Of a stretch of DNA of 64,000 nt, positions 1-10,974 are shown one piece after another. A model generated the notes under the pieces. The model ran no database searches, was not told the origin of the DNA, and saw only the letters and a list, made by a program, of their open reading frames with translations. Made by a program: the position numbers and the translations under genes. The number at the start of each line of letters is the position of its first letter. Within the stretch, counting starts at the first letter, position 1. The stretch comes from Kondoa malvinella. Its lineage: Eukaryota > Basidiomycota > Agaricostilbomycetes > Agaricostilbales > Kondoaceae. The stretch covers positions 124,001-188,000 of the forward strand of contig BCIM01000010.1 of NCBI GenBank assembly GCA_039545315.1, given 5' to 3'.

Positions 1-495
1 GTCAACTCTGCAAGAGAAGGCTCACCTTTGACCTTGATCATCGAGGTATACTCCAGACTGCTATTTCCCAGTTCCTGCACAGACAGTCAGCCAACGCTTG
101 AGCTTCGAAGGCATCTCTTACCTCTTTCACCGCGGCTGCTCTATCTTGCACTATACCTCTCTCTTCCTGTCTTTGCCTCAAGTATTCAATGAAACGTTCC
201 GTCTGTAATCTGTGTCAACCACTTTTCGTCAAGATCGATGGCTGCATACAAATTCGTTATCCTTGAGCGAAATTATCAGTTCAGCTTAAAGTGATCGAGA
301 ACCAGCTTACCCTCTGTACTTTCTCCGCCTGCTTTCGTATCTCGTCCGCTGCCTTCTCTGCTTGCTCCGCCTATCTCATGATCAGGCCATTGTGCCTGCT
401 CGTTGACAGCCTTTGCTCACGTCTTCGAGAATCCATTCGGTGCCAGAACCATTCTTGAGCGGTCTCCATCTTCCAGGCTGCCAATCTTCACTCAT
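1..495 (-). CDS. Uncharacterised coiled-coil protein, 5' part only
   Basis: A spliced gene enters from the left edge on the minus strand. The ATG at 495 opens MSEDWQPGRWRPL. Exons read 495-421, 370-311, 202-122 and 75-26, and each is bounded by GT donors and AG acceptors that keep one frame. The predicted start is hydrophilic, then a charged helical stretch rich in Ala, Glu, Lys and Gln (AEQAEKAADEIRKQAEK, then TERFIEYLRQRQEERG) that looks like a coiled coil. The donor at 25 sends the next exon past the window edge. I do not recognise the family. The four consecutive in-frame exons are good evidence that the gene is real, but its function cannot be inferred. Confidence 0.55.
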
Positions 496-873
496 ACTCG
501 TTGAAGAAAAGCCCATAACACGAGGATCACTTCTTTTCGAGCTCTTACGAATGAATGTCGTAACAGTCTTCTTATGCTTTCTGATGGCCTTCCAGGTTGC
601 ACGTCAGCTCGCCATGAGTACGAGTGGGACACGCGCTGAAGTATGCATTGCTGAAGCAGAAACATTGCATCACAAAGGGCTCGGGCACGAAAGAATACGC
701 GAGAGCCGACAATGCATTTTTCTGTTTAAGTATATACAAAGATATATCCTCCAATGCCCCGCTTGTCCTGTACAAGACCATCACCCAGACTGCTGAGAAA
801 CCTCGAAGCCAGAAACCAAAGCAGCAACTTTCGCAGTGTATGCGTAATTCCAATACTTGTGCTGCGAGCGCTG
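496..873. other. Intergenic, no gene seen
   Basis: This stretch lies between the start of the coiled-coil gene on its left and the kinase stop codon on its right. Short overlapping open frames exist on both strands, but none has family resemblance or consistent splice signals. It probably holds the promoter of the left gene and the 3' end of the kinase transcript. Confidence 0.4.
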
Positions 874-2987
874 TCAGTCAATGCAGTGAGGAAAGAGAGA
901 CTGGCTGACTTTGAGAAGCTGAGCTGCGGTAGGACGAGAAGCTGGATTGTCCCTCATGAGCGATTCGATCACTTCGTAGAGCTGGCGGTCTGCTTCAGAG
1001 CCGTGACATAGCGCTTGCATGTTGCTTTCAAACTCTTCAGGATCTTCGCCCATGGACCTGTGATGGAGCACGTAGAGGATCTCTGCCAAGATCATCAGTA
1101 TTGATTGCAGGCCAAAAGCGAAGTGACGCACTGCCACATGCCCACAAGTCTGCTGCTGTGCCTTTGTACAGAATGCCTCTTGCGGTTTGACCGTTGTAAA
1201 TAGAGTCACCCCTCTCTATAACTTCAGGCGCAACATAACCAGGTGTAACACAAGCCGTTCTTGCGCGAGAGGAAAGACCAGACAGACCCATATCAGCTGT
1301 ATATAGATCCAGAAGATGGATGAAAGCATGCAGAAGGAGGAACTCACCAAGCAATAGGTTGCCTTTTGCATCAAGCACAATGTTCTCTAGCTTCAGATCC
1401 CGATGGCAAATGTCCATACGAGCTAGTTCAGCCAGTGCTTCGAGAAGTTGCCGCCCATAGGAGGCTAGTAGGCCATGATCCCACTCTCTTCCGTTCAGGC
1501 GCAAATCGAAGAGGTCGCCAAAGCCGAGCTCGATGACAAAGTATTCGACACCGCCAATAGTGATTCCGCTATCGTAGAAGGTAGGGAATCGAGAGTGACT
1601 TGATACAGCGATAGAATGATCAAGTTCAGCCTTGACGTTCTTGTAGCTTTCGAGGCTGCCCGGCTGCATGGATTTGACGGCGACTTGCTGACCAGTATTG
1701 ATGACCTCTGCTATGAAGACTGTGCCAAATGAGCCTCCGCCCAGCTCGCGACCGAGCCTGATGCCACGAGTATGGTAGAGGTGATTCCGCATCCGGTCGG
1801 CAGAGAAAGGAGCAAGACCAAGCGATCGAGCGACTTCAGCGTCTTCAACAGCCTATGATGATGCACGTCAGCAAAACGAAAGCTGAAGGTAACATAACAT
1901 ACCTTCAGCAGGCTCTCTTCGTTGGCTGAAGTACGATATGAGAACACAGTAGGAAGTGGATAGATTGAGCTCACTGTTATCGCGCAGCTGTAGATACAAC
2001 ATGAGCTAAGCCATATGTGGAAAATAAGAAGAGCTTACAGATCTCGCGGTGACTTTTGGAAGCTTTCTCGGGCGCTAAAGGGAACGTCAGCTTGGGATTC
2101 AGGTAATGAGGAGCGTAGCTCACAAAAGTTGGCGGAGAGAAATCAAAGTCATAGACCAGGTTGACTGAATCAAAGAGCTGCTTGAAGGGAGTTTTCTGTC
2201 AAGAACGCAAGTGTTAGTATCCGAAATGTGGAGAAAGTGCGTACGTAGAAAAAGGAAAAGAGACGAGCGACGAATTGGCTGTTCTTCTGCTGCTCTTCCA
2301 CATGCAACATACGAGGATCATCCAGAATACCGACTATGTAGCAACACGAGAGAAGCCAGCGCGATACCCCGTCACCGGCAGGGGGTTCTTGCACTGAAGG
2401 CAGCAGAATCCGGATAGTATCTGACGCCTCACCGAACCGATCCAGCCCTCATGGAGTCTGAACATCTAGCTGAGGTGCGTTTCCGTAGCCATCTCTTGAC
2501 TCGTCGAATGGGAAAGATTGGAAAGGGAGCAACGACTCACGTTGTACGGTAGTTTCTTTAGCCAGTGATTGGCCCGTTTGACCTCAATCGAGGCGACTCC
2601 AAGGGAGTTGAAGCCTTCAGCATTCATTTTGGTAATTTCTGCCATAAGGAGAGCGACAATTTGGCTACCGATAAATTCTGGGTCGAAGCAGCTTGGCGAG
2701 ACAAAGTGCGCGGCGAGAATGATACGATACAGGTGGGTGAAGAGGGCTTTGACATCGCGTATCTGACGAAAGGCGTCGAAGGCTGGAGCTGGTTTGATGG
2801 TTGCTTTCAATGCAGACGGCTTGAACACCAGTTTGACAGCCTGAGTTGGTCTGCTGTAAGGTTTCCTTGTCCCTTTTTGGCTAGGCGGTCTTCTTGTGCT
2901 TTGCGTTGAACTGCAGCTGTGAACATCTTGTATTTGAACGAATGAAAAGGTAAAATAAGACAACGCGACGGGGATGAGAAAGGTCAT
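874..2987 (-). CDS. Serine/threonine protein kinase with N-terminal extension
   Basis: A multi-exon kinase. The catalytic domain shows the glycine loop GRELGGGSFGTVF, the ATP lysine in VAVKS, the catalytic loop HRDLKLEN, the APE segment TPGYVAPEV and a C-lobe tail with RPTAAQLL, ending ...FPHCID at 874. Introns fall after LLK (1902-1854), after NLLL just before the metal-binding motif, and after ADLWACG; each restores the frame. The metal-binding motif reads ADMGLSG, so DFG has become DMG. About 2100-2880 encodes a further conserved-looking N-terminal region (for example FDAFRQIRDVKALFTHLYRI) that is not a kinase domain. The exons between 2540 and 2170 and the start codon are uncertain; 2987 is the in-frame ATG of the most upstream exon. 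Substrate and pathway are unknown. Confidence 0.75.
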
Positions 2988-4566
2988 ATGGATACGGAAG
3001 CAAGGAGAAGAAGAAGAGACGAAAAATGCGCTCGCGCAAGGAGTATTTTTCATGATGAACATGGCCAGGAACGCAGACTGATGGGCAGCCTCGTTTGTCA
3101 TGTGAGCCCTTCCGAATGAGGAAAGAGAGCATAGGAAAGTGATCGTACGATAGGATAGGCAGTCTAGAATACAAGGAGACTAGTCACAACGAGAGTGGAA
3201 ATGATGTGCGAACTCGCGAATGACGCGAACTTGAAGCGAAGCAAGGACTGGAAAGGAGCAGACAGCGATACACAAATTAAGCGAGAAATAGTCTTCTATC
3301 TGCTTAGGGCTTGCGAAGAGCACGAGGTGTTACAAGCGATGCATAAAAGTTTGCAAGCGGGAATTTGATTCGACGAAGGCCTGAATGCACAGGCGACAAC
3401 AACGCTGAGCTGATTGGCGGTAGCTGTAAGCAAGCGCGCTGCGAACCGGGTATCGCAGACTTCTGCCATGCTTGTTGCAAACAGACTGCCAATTTTTCGG
3501 AATAGGGTCAGTCAGCAGCGACGAAACAGCTCTATCCATCTTCTTCTCTGCGCCTGCGGCTCTGCATTCTAGTGAAGATTCTGGTCTCCAAGCTCCTGCT
3601 CTTGCTTGATTAGTCCGAGCCAATTCTCTTATCATGCTCGCCCACGTCAGGGTCAGGTGTACCGAATGCGAGCTCTCGTTGTACACGATACTGCAATCCG
3701 GCTCTTTACTCATGCTTCGATTGTCCTGGCGCGATCGCGCCTTGCCGCTTTGCCTCCACTCTGTTCTCGTTTCTTTCGTTACTTTCTTTTTGCGACAGAT
3801 GTAGCTCAGGATATCTTCCCGTGGTATGGCCTTGCTGTTGGTACTGTTCTATCGCTTGCACTCCTCGCTCTTGTCAGTGAAGAACCTATGCCGTGCGCAC
3901 AGGCTATGCTTGCTCTTCATCGCTTCCTGCTTATTGACCAGCTCCTTGCCTGTACGAAGGGTTCTACATGTTCGTAAGATTTAAGGTGCCTATGCTGCAG
4001 GTGTTTGAGCGTGCTATTCCGTTAGCATTCAGCCTTGTAGTCTGCTTTGGCGACAAATTCGCAATGTCTTTTGACCTGTCCTCGCCCTTCCGCTATCCGA
4101 AACCTGTGCCATTATGTTCAAGCTATCAGTCCACGCAAGCTGTCTTCTGATTGCTCATGTTATGCTATGGTTTCGCAATAACATGTCTTCCTGTGATTCT
4201 CCATCCGCGTTCACACTTTGGTCTGCAGCTCGTCCGTGCGATCTATTCTCATCTATTCGACAACCGCAAAGTGCCTGTCCACCAATTGGAAAACGCGTAT
4301 CGGGGATATCCGCGTCTATCTTGATCTACACTCTTTAGCGGCCGCCTCAAGCACAGGCGACAGCAGACGGCTAAATCCCTCTTGTGAGCTATATGCAGCC
4401 GTCGCAGCCGAAGGAGTTTAATTCTGGGGAATGGACATTGTTTATCGGAGTCCCCGCACCCTGTCGAGCGGGAAAACTACTCCTTAGAGCCACTTTCGCC
4501 TCTTGGTCCTTCTTCTCTTCCCACTCAATCTCCTTTCTTCTTCAGCCTTCACTCCGAGAATCAAAG
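2988..4566. other. Long intergenic region, no gene supported
   Basis: About 1.6 kb separates the kinase from the acetate transporter. The open frames here (for example minus 3330-3713 and plus 3606-3977) have no recognisable motifs and no convincing splice pattern. The segment just before 4567 is pyrimidine-rich (tcttctcttcccactc-type tracts), as expected for a fungal promoter or 5' leader. No RNA gene was identified. Confidence 0.4.
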
Positions 4567-5970
4567 ATGTCTGCGCAACACGAGAAACCACAGAACGGCC
4601 AAGAATTAGAGGCGGGCGGGCCGATTGGCAGACAGCTCTCCATCCAACTTACTAGCGAACAGTTCGAGTACGTGTCTGTTTCGCTGATATACTTCTTGTC
4701 TCTAAGTGTCGTCTGCAGGAAGTTGTATCTTACACCGGTGCGGCTCGACGCGATTGAATCTCTTTCCCGCAAACTGATTCGATGTCGCGCAGGGCGGCCA
4801 ATCATCCAAGGGAGATCTATCCAAACGATTGGGCAATCCTAGTAAGCTATATCGACCTATAGCTCGATCTAACTGATCACACTGATTAGCTGCTTTGGGC
4901 ATTATCTCATTCTTGCTGTAAATCGACCCACCGTTTCCGCCTGCGCAAGTTTCTGACAGAAGCCTTTTACAGATGTCTTACACCGGTTTCAATCTTCTTG
5001 ATGGGCTTTGGTGACGCAAACGCAACGAGCAACACATCGAACGCAGGGTTCGTCCTACTTTGCTGCTTTTGGTCTGGGCGATGACCTAAGCCTTAATTTC
5101 TTAGATCCTTCATCTTAGTGCGTTAAGATCCACGCTTTCTCGTCATCGCGATTGACTAGTCTACCAGATTGGAGGTGTCGGTCTCTACGTGGCTGGTATT
5201 CTCGAATTCATGTCAGTCGATTTACCCGGTCCCGCTCGTCAAGTGCTTAAGTCTATTTCACAGTCTCGGAAACACTTTCCCCTTTGGTCGGTTCTTGCAC
5301 TACTTTATCGAAATGCTGTGCCTAACAATTAAGCAGTCGTCTTCTTCTCTTTTGGCGGTTTCTGGGCGACGTTCGGCTTCATCAACTCGCCTCTACAGAA
5401 CATCACAGGTGGCTATGCTGCAGGCGCTGAAGACCCTGCATTCAACTCTGGAATTGCCGTTTGGTTGCTCGTGAGTCGACTACAAGATATGTAGAGCGTT
5501 TTCTGACCTATTCGATCAGTGCTGGGGTCTTTACGACTTCATTCTATTCGGTGAGTCGTTCTCTTCAATTAGCGTTCTTCATGGCTGATTCATTGCTTGC
5601 AGTCGCTTCTCTACGCACGAACGTAGTCTTTGCCGTAAGGAGCAGCTCTCGTCTAGCAAAATATCGCTGAGTTGCTTATAGATACTCTTCTTTGTCCTCG
5701 ACATTGCCTTCTTCCTCCTCTCCGCAGGCTACTTCAACCTCGGCTATGGCAACGCAGCATACGCTGAAACGCTTCTTCTCGTTGGTGGTGTCTTCGGCTT
5801 CCTGACTGCTCTGTGTGGATGGTATTTGCTCGTAGTCTTGTGAGTTTGCCTTTCTACACGATCGCGCGAGCAAGAATTGACGAAAGACCAGGCTATTCGG
5901 AGCGACAGGATTCCCTTGCCCACTACCTGTTGGTGATCTCTCACATTTCCTCAAGAAGAAGAATACATAA
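4567..5970 (+). CDS. GPR1/FUN34/YaaH family acetate transporter
   Basis: The spliced product belongs to the acetate/ammonia transporter family (yeast Ady2/Ato, Yarrowia Gpr1), six-helix plasma-membrane proteins that import acetate or other short carboxylates. The start at 4567 (MSAQHEKPQNGQ) gives a hydrophilic cytosolic N-terminus, then the first helix after LGNPTALGIISF, which corresponds to the family NPAPLGL signature. Further conserved stretches are FLMGFGDAN, NTFPF, GGFWATFGF and SGIAVWLL, followed by the last helices LFFVLDIAFFLLSAGYFNLGY and LVGGVFGFLTALCGWYLLVV. It ends in a basic tail KKKNT at 5970. At least seven short introns interrupt it; exon ends were set by frame continuity. 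The specific substrate cannot be read from sequence. Confidence 0.88.
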
Positions 5971-6177
5971 ATGCAACAAGGGCGTGCGTGACTGACAGGC
6001 GGAGGACGGCATGAGTCTGTATTGGTTCATCTCATGTGTTCCACGAATCCAATGTATAATAGCACTTGTGTCTGTGTTTAAATTGAAAGGACTCTCTTTG
6101 GTATTCACTTGCGCTTCTCTTTGGCCTTATCGTCCAACTTGACTCTGAGCAAAAGATAAGCTTCGCCAACACCCGCC

Positions 6178-7673
6178 ATGTCGAACCTCTCGCACCTCTA
6201 CCAATTGGAAACAGTCCGCCAGCGCTGTGCAGCTGTAGCACAATCCAAACTACAGTACTGGTCTGTGAACGACGCGGCTTTACCTTCAGTAATCGACTAC
6301 ATCTTAAAACTCATCAAACGAGACTACGGCACAAACTATGCTTCAATACGACCACACGGTCGATGGAGCCACTTCCTCGCTCAGGGCAAAGACCGCATCG
6401 AGCCTTTGTTCAATGAATGGAAGTCCGCTGGTGTTGACAAGCTCGAACAGACAAGACGCATGATTGATTTGACTGTGGTCTCGGTCTTGTTGGATGCAGG
6501 TGCTGGGACAACATGGAAGTATACAGAGAAGGGAGGAGAACCTATAGGTAGAAGCGAAGGATTGGCAATTGCCAGTTTGGACATGTTTAAAGCTGGCTTG
6601 TTTTCTACTGGTCAAGCTCATCAAGTGGATGCTGCTGCGTTGGGCAAATTGACATCGGAAGAGATTGTCAAAGGAATGCAAGTCGGCAAAGGGAATGAAA
6701 TGCCTGGTGCGGATGGAAGAGCTGATCTGTTGATTCGCTTGGCTGGTGTGTTGACGGCTGAGGAGAATGCAAATTATTTTGTGAAAGAGGGCAGCGCTAG
6801 ACCCGGTCATCTAGTCGGTGAGTGGTCTTCACTTACTTTGTACATGTCTCATGTTGGTGGGCAGACTATCTACTTGCGTCAGAGCATGAAGAGAAGACCC
6901 TCCCTCTTCCTTTACTGTGGCAGATTGTCATTCACGGTCTAGCGAAAGTGTGGCCGTCCGATAGCACGCGTACGACTTTACAAGGACAATCTTTGGGCGA
7001 CGCTTGGCCTTGTGCTTCTCTACTACCTGAAGGAGTCGCATACGCTACTGCTACAAAGGAACAAAAGGAGCAATGTATTGTGCCATTCCACAAACTAAGC
7101 CAATGGGTGAGTCTGTCTAGATTTTGTTTGAAGTGTCTAATGTATCGGTAACAGCTATGCTACTCTCTCGTTGAAGTGTAAGCTACTCTTATACGCACTG
7201 GAAAGATAGCTGAATATCTTCTAGTATCGAAACCCTCCTACCTTACAAACTCCTACCATCAACTTTAGGAACAGGTCTACCTGAGTACCGAAATGGTGGT
7301 CTCTTTGTCGATTTCAACGTCTTCAAACCAGACCTACCAGCTCTATCAACTTCATTCAAACTTTCGCCCGTCTCTGAACTGCTCGACTTACCACCTATGC
7401 AAGCTTCCCATCCCGCTATAGTAGAATGGCGTGCTTTGACAGTCTGTTATCTGGATAAAGTACATAAAGGTAAGATGAACCCTAATGAACCTCTAGATTT
7501 GATTCTCATCTATTGGTATAGGCGTCTGTGAGGCCTTGGGACAAGAATTGAGTTTGGCTCAAGTGTTGGAAGCGGGCACTTGGAAAGCCGGTAGAGAGAT
7601 TGCTAAAGAGAAGAGAGGGGAAAGTGGAGCTGGTAGTCCGGTCAAGGTTGTTAGTGATGGCACTGTTTTCTAG
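6178..7673 (+). CDS. URC4: URC4/urg3-like uracil catabolism protein (DUF1688)
   Basis: The protein matches the DUF1688 family, whose fungal members (URC4 in Lachancea, urg3 in fission yeast) are needed in the URC pathway for uracil breakdown; the exact reaction is not settled. It starts MSNLSHLYQLETVRQRC and is mostly carried by one long first exon to about 6815. Family landmarks are the N-terminal region with SIRPHGRWSHF, VVSVLLDAGAG followed by TTWKYTE, RSEGLAIASLDMF, GRADLLIRLA, and the highly conserved C-terminus SDGTVF at 7673. Later exons carry the PFHKLSQW segment and CEALGQELSLAQVLEAGTWKAGREIA. Length is near that of family members (about 430 residues). No other URC gene is adjacent. 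Confidence 0.9.
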
Positions 7674-7922
7674 AGGGTCGATTCGAGGGGGTGGTATGAA
7701 ATCGCTAGCAGAAGGGGACAGGAGGAAACAAAGAAAGACAACAAGCAGTTTACAGTCTTGGATAGACCATCCTGCTTGTCCTTTCTGTGGTCTTTGCCTT
7801 TCTCACTCCTGCCAACTCGAATAGTAGATTTTGAGACAACATTGTTGATTGGTCGACACCCTTGGCTCGTTCTGTGACTGCGACCTCAACTTCACCAACA
7901 ATCAGTTGGCAGCTCCAAGGAG

Positions 7923-9870
7923 ATGAGTACACTCCAAAGAAGACGCAAGCCAGAATATTTTGAGCTGTCTGATTTGGAAGACGATGATTTACCTGATCTC
8001 GACTCTATGAGCCTGGAAACATGTCTGAAGAAGAACACAAAGGCTGCTACTGCTGCTCTTGTAGACGATCAGCCCTTTCAGATAGCCGAACTTCGCATTG
8101 AACTCGCACAACCAAAGGAATTAGTTGCTGGGGTGTTAGCGACCGCAATAGGCGACCCAACTCAAGCAGCCCTTATCCCAACACCAGCCATAAAAAAGAA
8201 GAAACGTAGAGTTACAATCATCACTATACCCGATAGTTCAGATGAAGAAACAGAGCCAGACGTTCCTTCTATCGCTGCCACTTTCTCTCCGAAGCGCAAC
8301 ACTGCCTCCTCCCCGTGTGTTTCGCCGACAAAATCAAAGATGATCCCGCCTACTCCGTCGAGCTATAGAGAAAGTTGCTGTGATTCCGATTCAGAGTATG
8401 TTCAGGCCAACAAGGTGGGATCGAGCTAATTCATTCGTTGGTATAGCGAGCTAGAATTGTTAGCTACTCCGTCTACGTCGAGAAGACCAGCTTCTTCTGC
8501 CTCGGAAAGAGTGCTTGACTTGCAAGGCTCCGTTGAAGAGTGAGTGGTGTTGCTATTGCGAGCGAAACGCACTGATGTATCAGCAGACTGGACTTTCTTG
8601 CTCCAGCTACACCTTCTACTTCACGTTCAACGACACAAAATAAGGCTCGCACTATATCCGGTTCATCGTATGGTACTTCAATGCCTTGATGAGCGAGTTC
8701 TGACTGTGCTGGCTAGTACTGGATCCGCCTATGTTGCTCTTCCTATTATACCACCTAGGCCGTCTGCTTCGGTATATCAATTATACTTACAGTGAGTGGT
8801 CCCTTTACTCTGTTTCATTGTCTCAAACGAAAATCAGACCCACATCTCCAGCTCCGCCGCTTCCTCAGTTCCCAACATTGACGACTACAGACGAAAACAC
8901 CCCACCGCGCTCACAAAGAGAACGCTCCCTGTCCATACTCCCACCTTCGCCTTTCCTCGTCTTTGACCCAAGTAACAACTTATCCCCTCGACAGCCAACA
9001 CCAGCTCCTCGTGCTTCTACTTCTTCTATCGGACTAGACTTTGGCTTTACGAAAGCTACACCTAAAAAGAAGATTAAAGCTACACCTTTGAAACCTCGTC
9101 CAGGTGAAACGACCAAACATAAAAGAGGAGAGAAAAAGCGGTTAGCAGAAGAATGGATCAAGCGAAGAGATGAAGCGTGTGCTGATCTGATAGCATGTTT
9201 GGACGAACAAGTGTTTGGGAGTGTTTTACCAGAAGATTTGGAATTGATTTGGAGCAAACGGTTGAATACTACTGCTGGACGAGCGAGGTGGAAGAGGGTT
9301 CGACAATCGGGTCAGGAATGGAAACATGAGTGCAAGATAGAGTTGAGTACAAAGGTTTTGGATAGTGAAGGTGAGTATTCCAAATCGAAAGAGCTCTGAA
9401 GTGCTAAGATGTTTTGGTCAGAGAAATTAAAGAATACTTTATCGCATGAGCTCTGCGTGAGTATCTATGTGCTGTAGCTTCTACGGTGAGAGGCTAATAG
9501 GATGGTGATAGCACATTATGTCGTGGATCGTGGGCGAACCGGAAATCAAGCAATCTCACGGGCCTAAATTCAAAGACTGGAGTGGAAAAGTCATGCGTGC
9601 TTTTCCTGATATACATGTACTCATTACCACTTCAGAGCAGGAGTAAGCTGATAGGGAGAATAGATATCGACCCGACATTCGTATGAAATTGATTACAAGT
9701 TTCGGTGGAAGTGTACCACCCTCGGCTGTACCAAGGTCTATGGCAGGCATAGCAAGTCTATTGATGTTTCTAGGCAGGGTAAGCTCGATTTGTCCGTGTT
9801 TCGATGTGACAGCTGATTTTAGAGAGCAGGATGCGGACTTTGTCATGGCAAGTTGCAACTAATAATCTAG
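7923..9870 (+). CDS. SprT-like zinc metalloprotease, DNA-protein crosslink repair type
   Basis: The first exon encodes an acidic, disordered N-terminus (MSTLQRRRKPEYFELSDLED) with a basic KKKKRR patch and SDEET acidic runs. The C-terminal half is a SprT domain: helical region with LIWSKRLNTTAGRARW, then KIELSTKVLDSE, then the zinc protease motif HELCH. An intron at 9457-9511 falls between the Cys and the last His. After GPKFKDW comes the zinc ribbon, built from HSYEIDYKFRWKC, CTTLGC and, after a last intron, CGLCHGKL, ending LQLII at 9870. This layout matches fungal homologues of GCNA/ACRC and S. pombe SPAC19G7.04, nuclear proteases linked to DNA-protein crosslink processing. All visible catalytic and zinc residues are intact. 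The middle exons (8430-8840) are less certain. Confidence 0.85.
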
Positions 9871-10042
9871 TAAATGCTGTGCTATTGCAGTCGTGAGATC
9901 GTTACTCTGCCAGGTCTCTACACCAGGTCCTCTGATGCGGCTCGTCATGTTTTGACTGTTGACCGCTTGTCACCACTCATTGCCACGTCTTGCTACCTCT
10001 ACGTCCCATGATCTGGCTGTGTCCTTGAGCAACAAAGTCCAA

Positions 10043-10733
10043 ATGACTGCTGCCGAAGATGATGTCAAAATAGCTGTCTTGCTGCGAATCATGCAAAGCG
10101 TCGCTTGTTCCCCGTCTGCCATATCACATATATCTGCAATTGCTGCATTCACGCAAGGCCCCTCGCGGTGCTGCCTATTTCGATCTAGCGTACACATGTT
10201 GCCCGAAGAAAACAAAGGCACGCATGTTGACGATTGATCTGCAGATCAAGTCGGCCCATCTGCAGTACTCGCTGTGGGCTCTGATGAAGGCTTCGATCTA
10301 GTACCAGCTCTGTCAAACTCAGGTGCAGAGCAAGCCCTTTGGGACAAGTTCCTCGCCGATGTCAGGAAGCAATATCAAAACGATCCCAACATGATAGAAG
10401 ACGCGACTGATCGATGCATCTTCTTTGACAAGGCAACATGTCCTCAATTAGAATACGAAGGTTATCGCTTTCGCCGTTTCTCATCCCGATATCGTTCGGA
10501 AAAGTAGTGAAGGTGTTGCACAATACTTGGAGGGCGTGATGCGGATCGCTGAATTACATTTCGGATGGGAACGGGTCAAGTATTGGGAAGAGTTTTGCGA
10601 ACCGGAGAGCGTGTATACTTGGGATGAAGTCTATGCGAACAGATTATACAGGAAGAGCACGGCAGTGGAGCCAGTGAAGGTCGAAAGTCAGCCACTTCGG
10701 CGAAGCAAGCGGCTGGCTGAGAGGTACGCGTGA
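10043..10733 (+). CDS. Uncharacterised gene, reading frame unresolved
   Basis: Three coding-like blocks lie between the SprT gene and eIF2A. The first opens at an ATG at 10043 (MTAAEDDVKIAVLLRIMQS). The second, in the same frame but after a TGA at 10235-10237, includes SDEGFDLVPALSNS and ALWDKFLADVRKQYQ. The third, in another frame, has KVIAFAVSHPDIVRK and HFGWERVKYWEEF and ends KRLAERYA at 10733. Hidden introns could join them, but I found no clean donor/acceptor set that keeps the frame throughout. It is either a multi-exon gene with unusual splice sites or a decaying gene. I recognise no family. Confidence 0.35.
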
Positions 10734-10974
10734 CAGATGGTGAAGGGGAATTGAGCTATCCCAGCCGTACATCTGGCAGGTGAATCTGATCTTTGCTTTC
10801 CATTACAAGTCTGACACTATCTATCCAGCTGATTTTTCGCAACGAGTCGCTACGGGCAGTATTGTAATGTACTAGACGTTGAACGTAAGAGCAGCACGTT
10901 AGCATGAGGCGGTATTCTATGTTGATCTCGCGATATCTTTGGGCTGCCTTGTAACCACCGAGACGTGACCGAAA

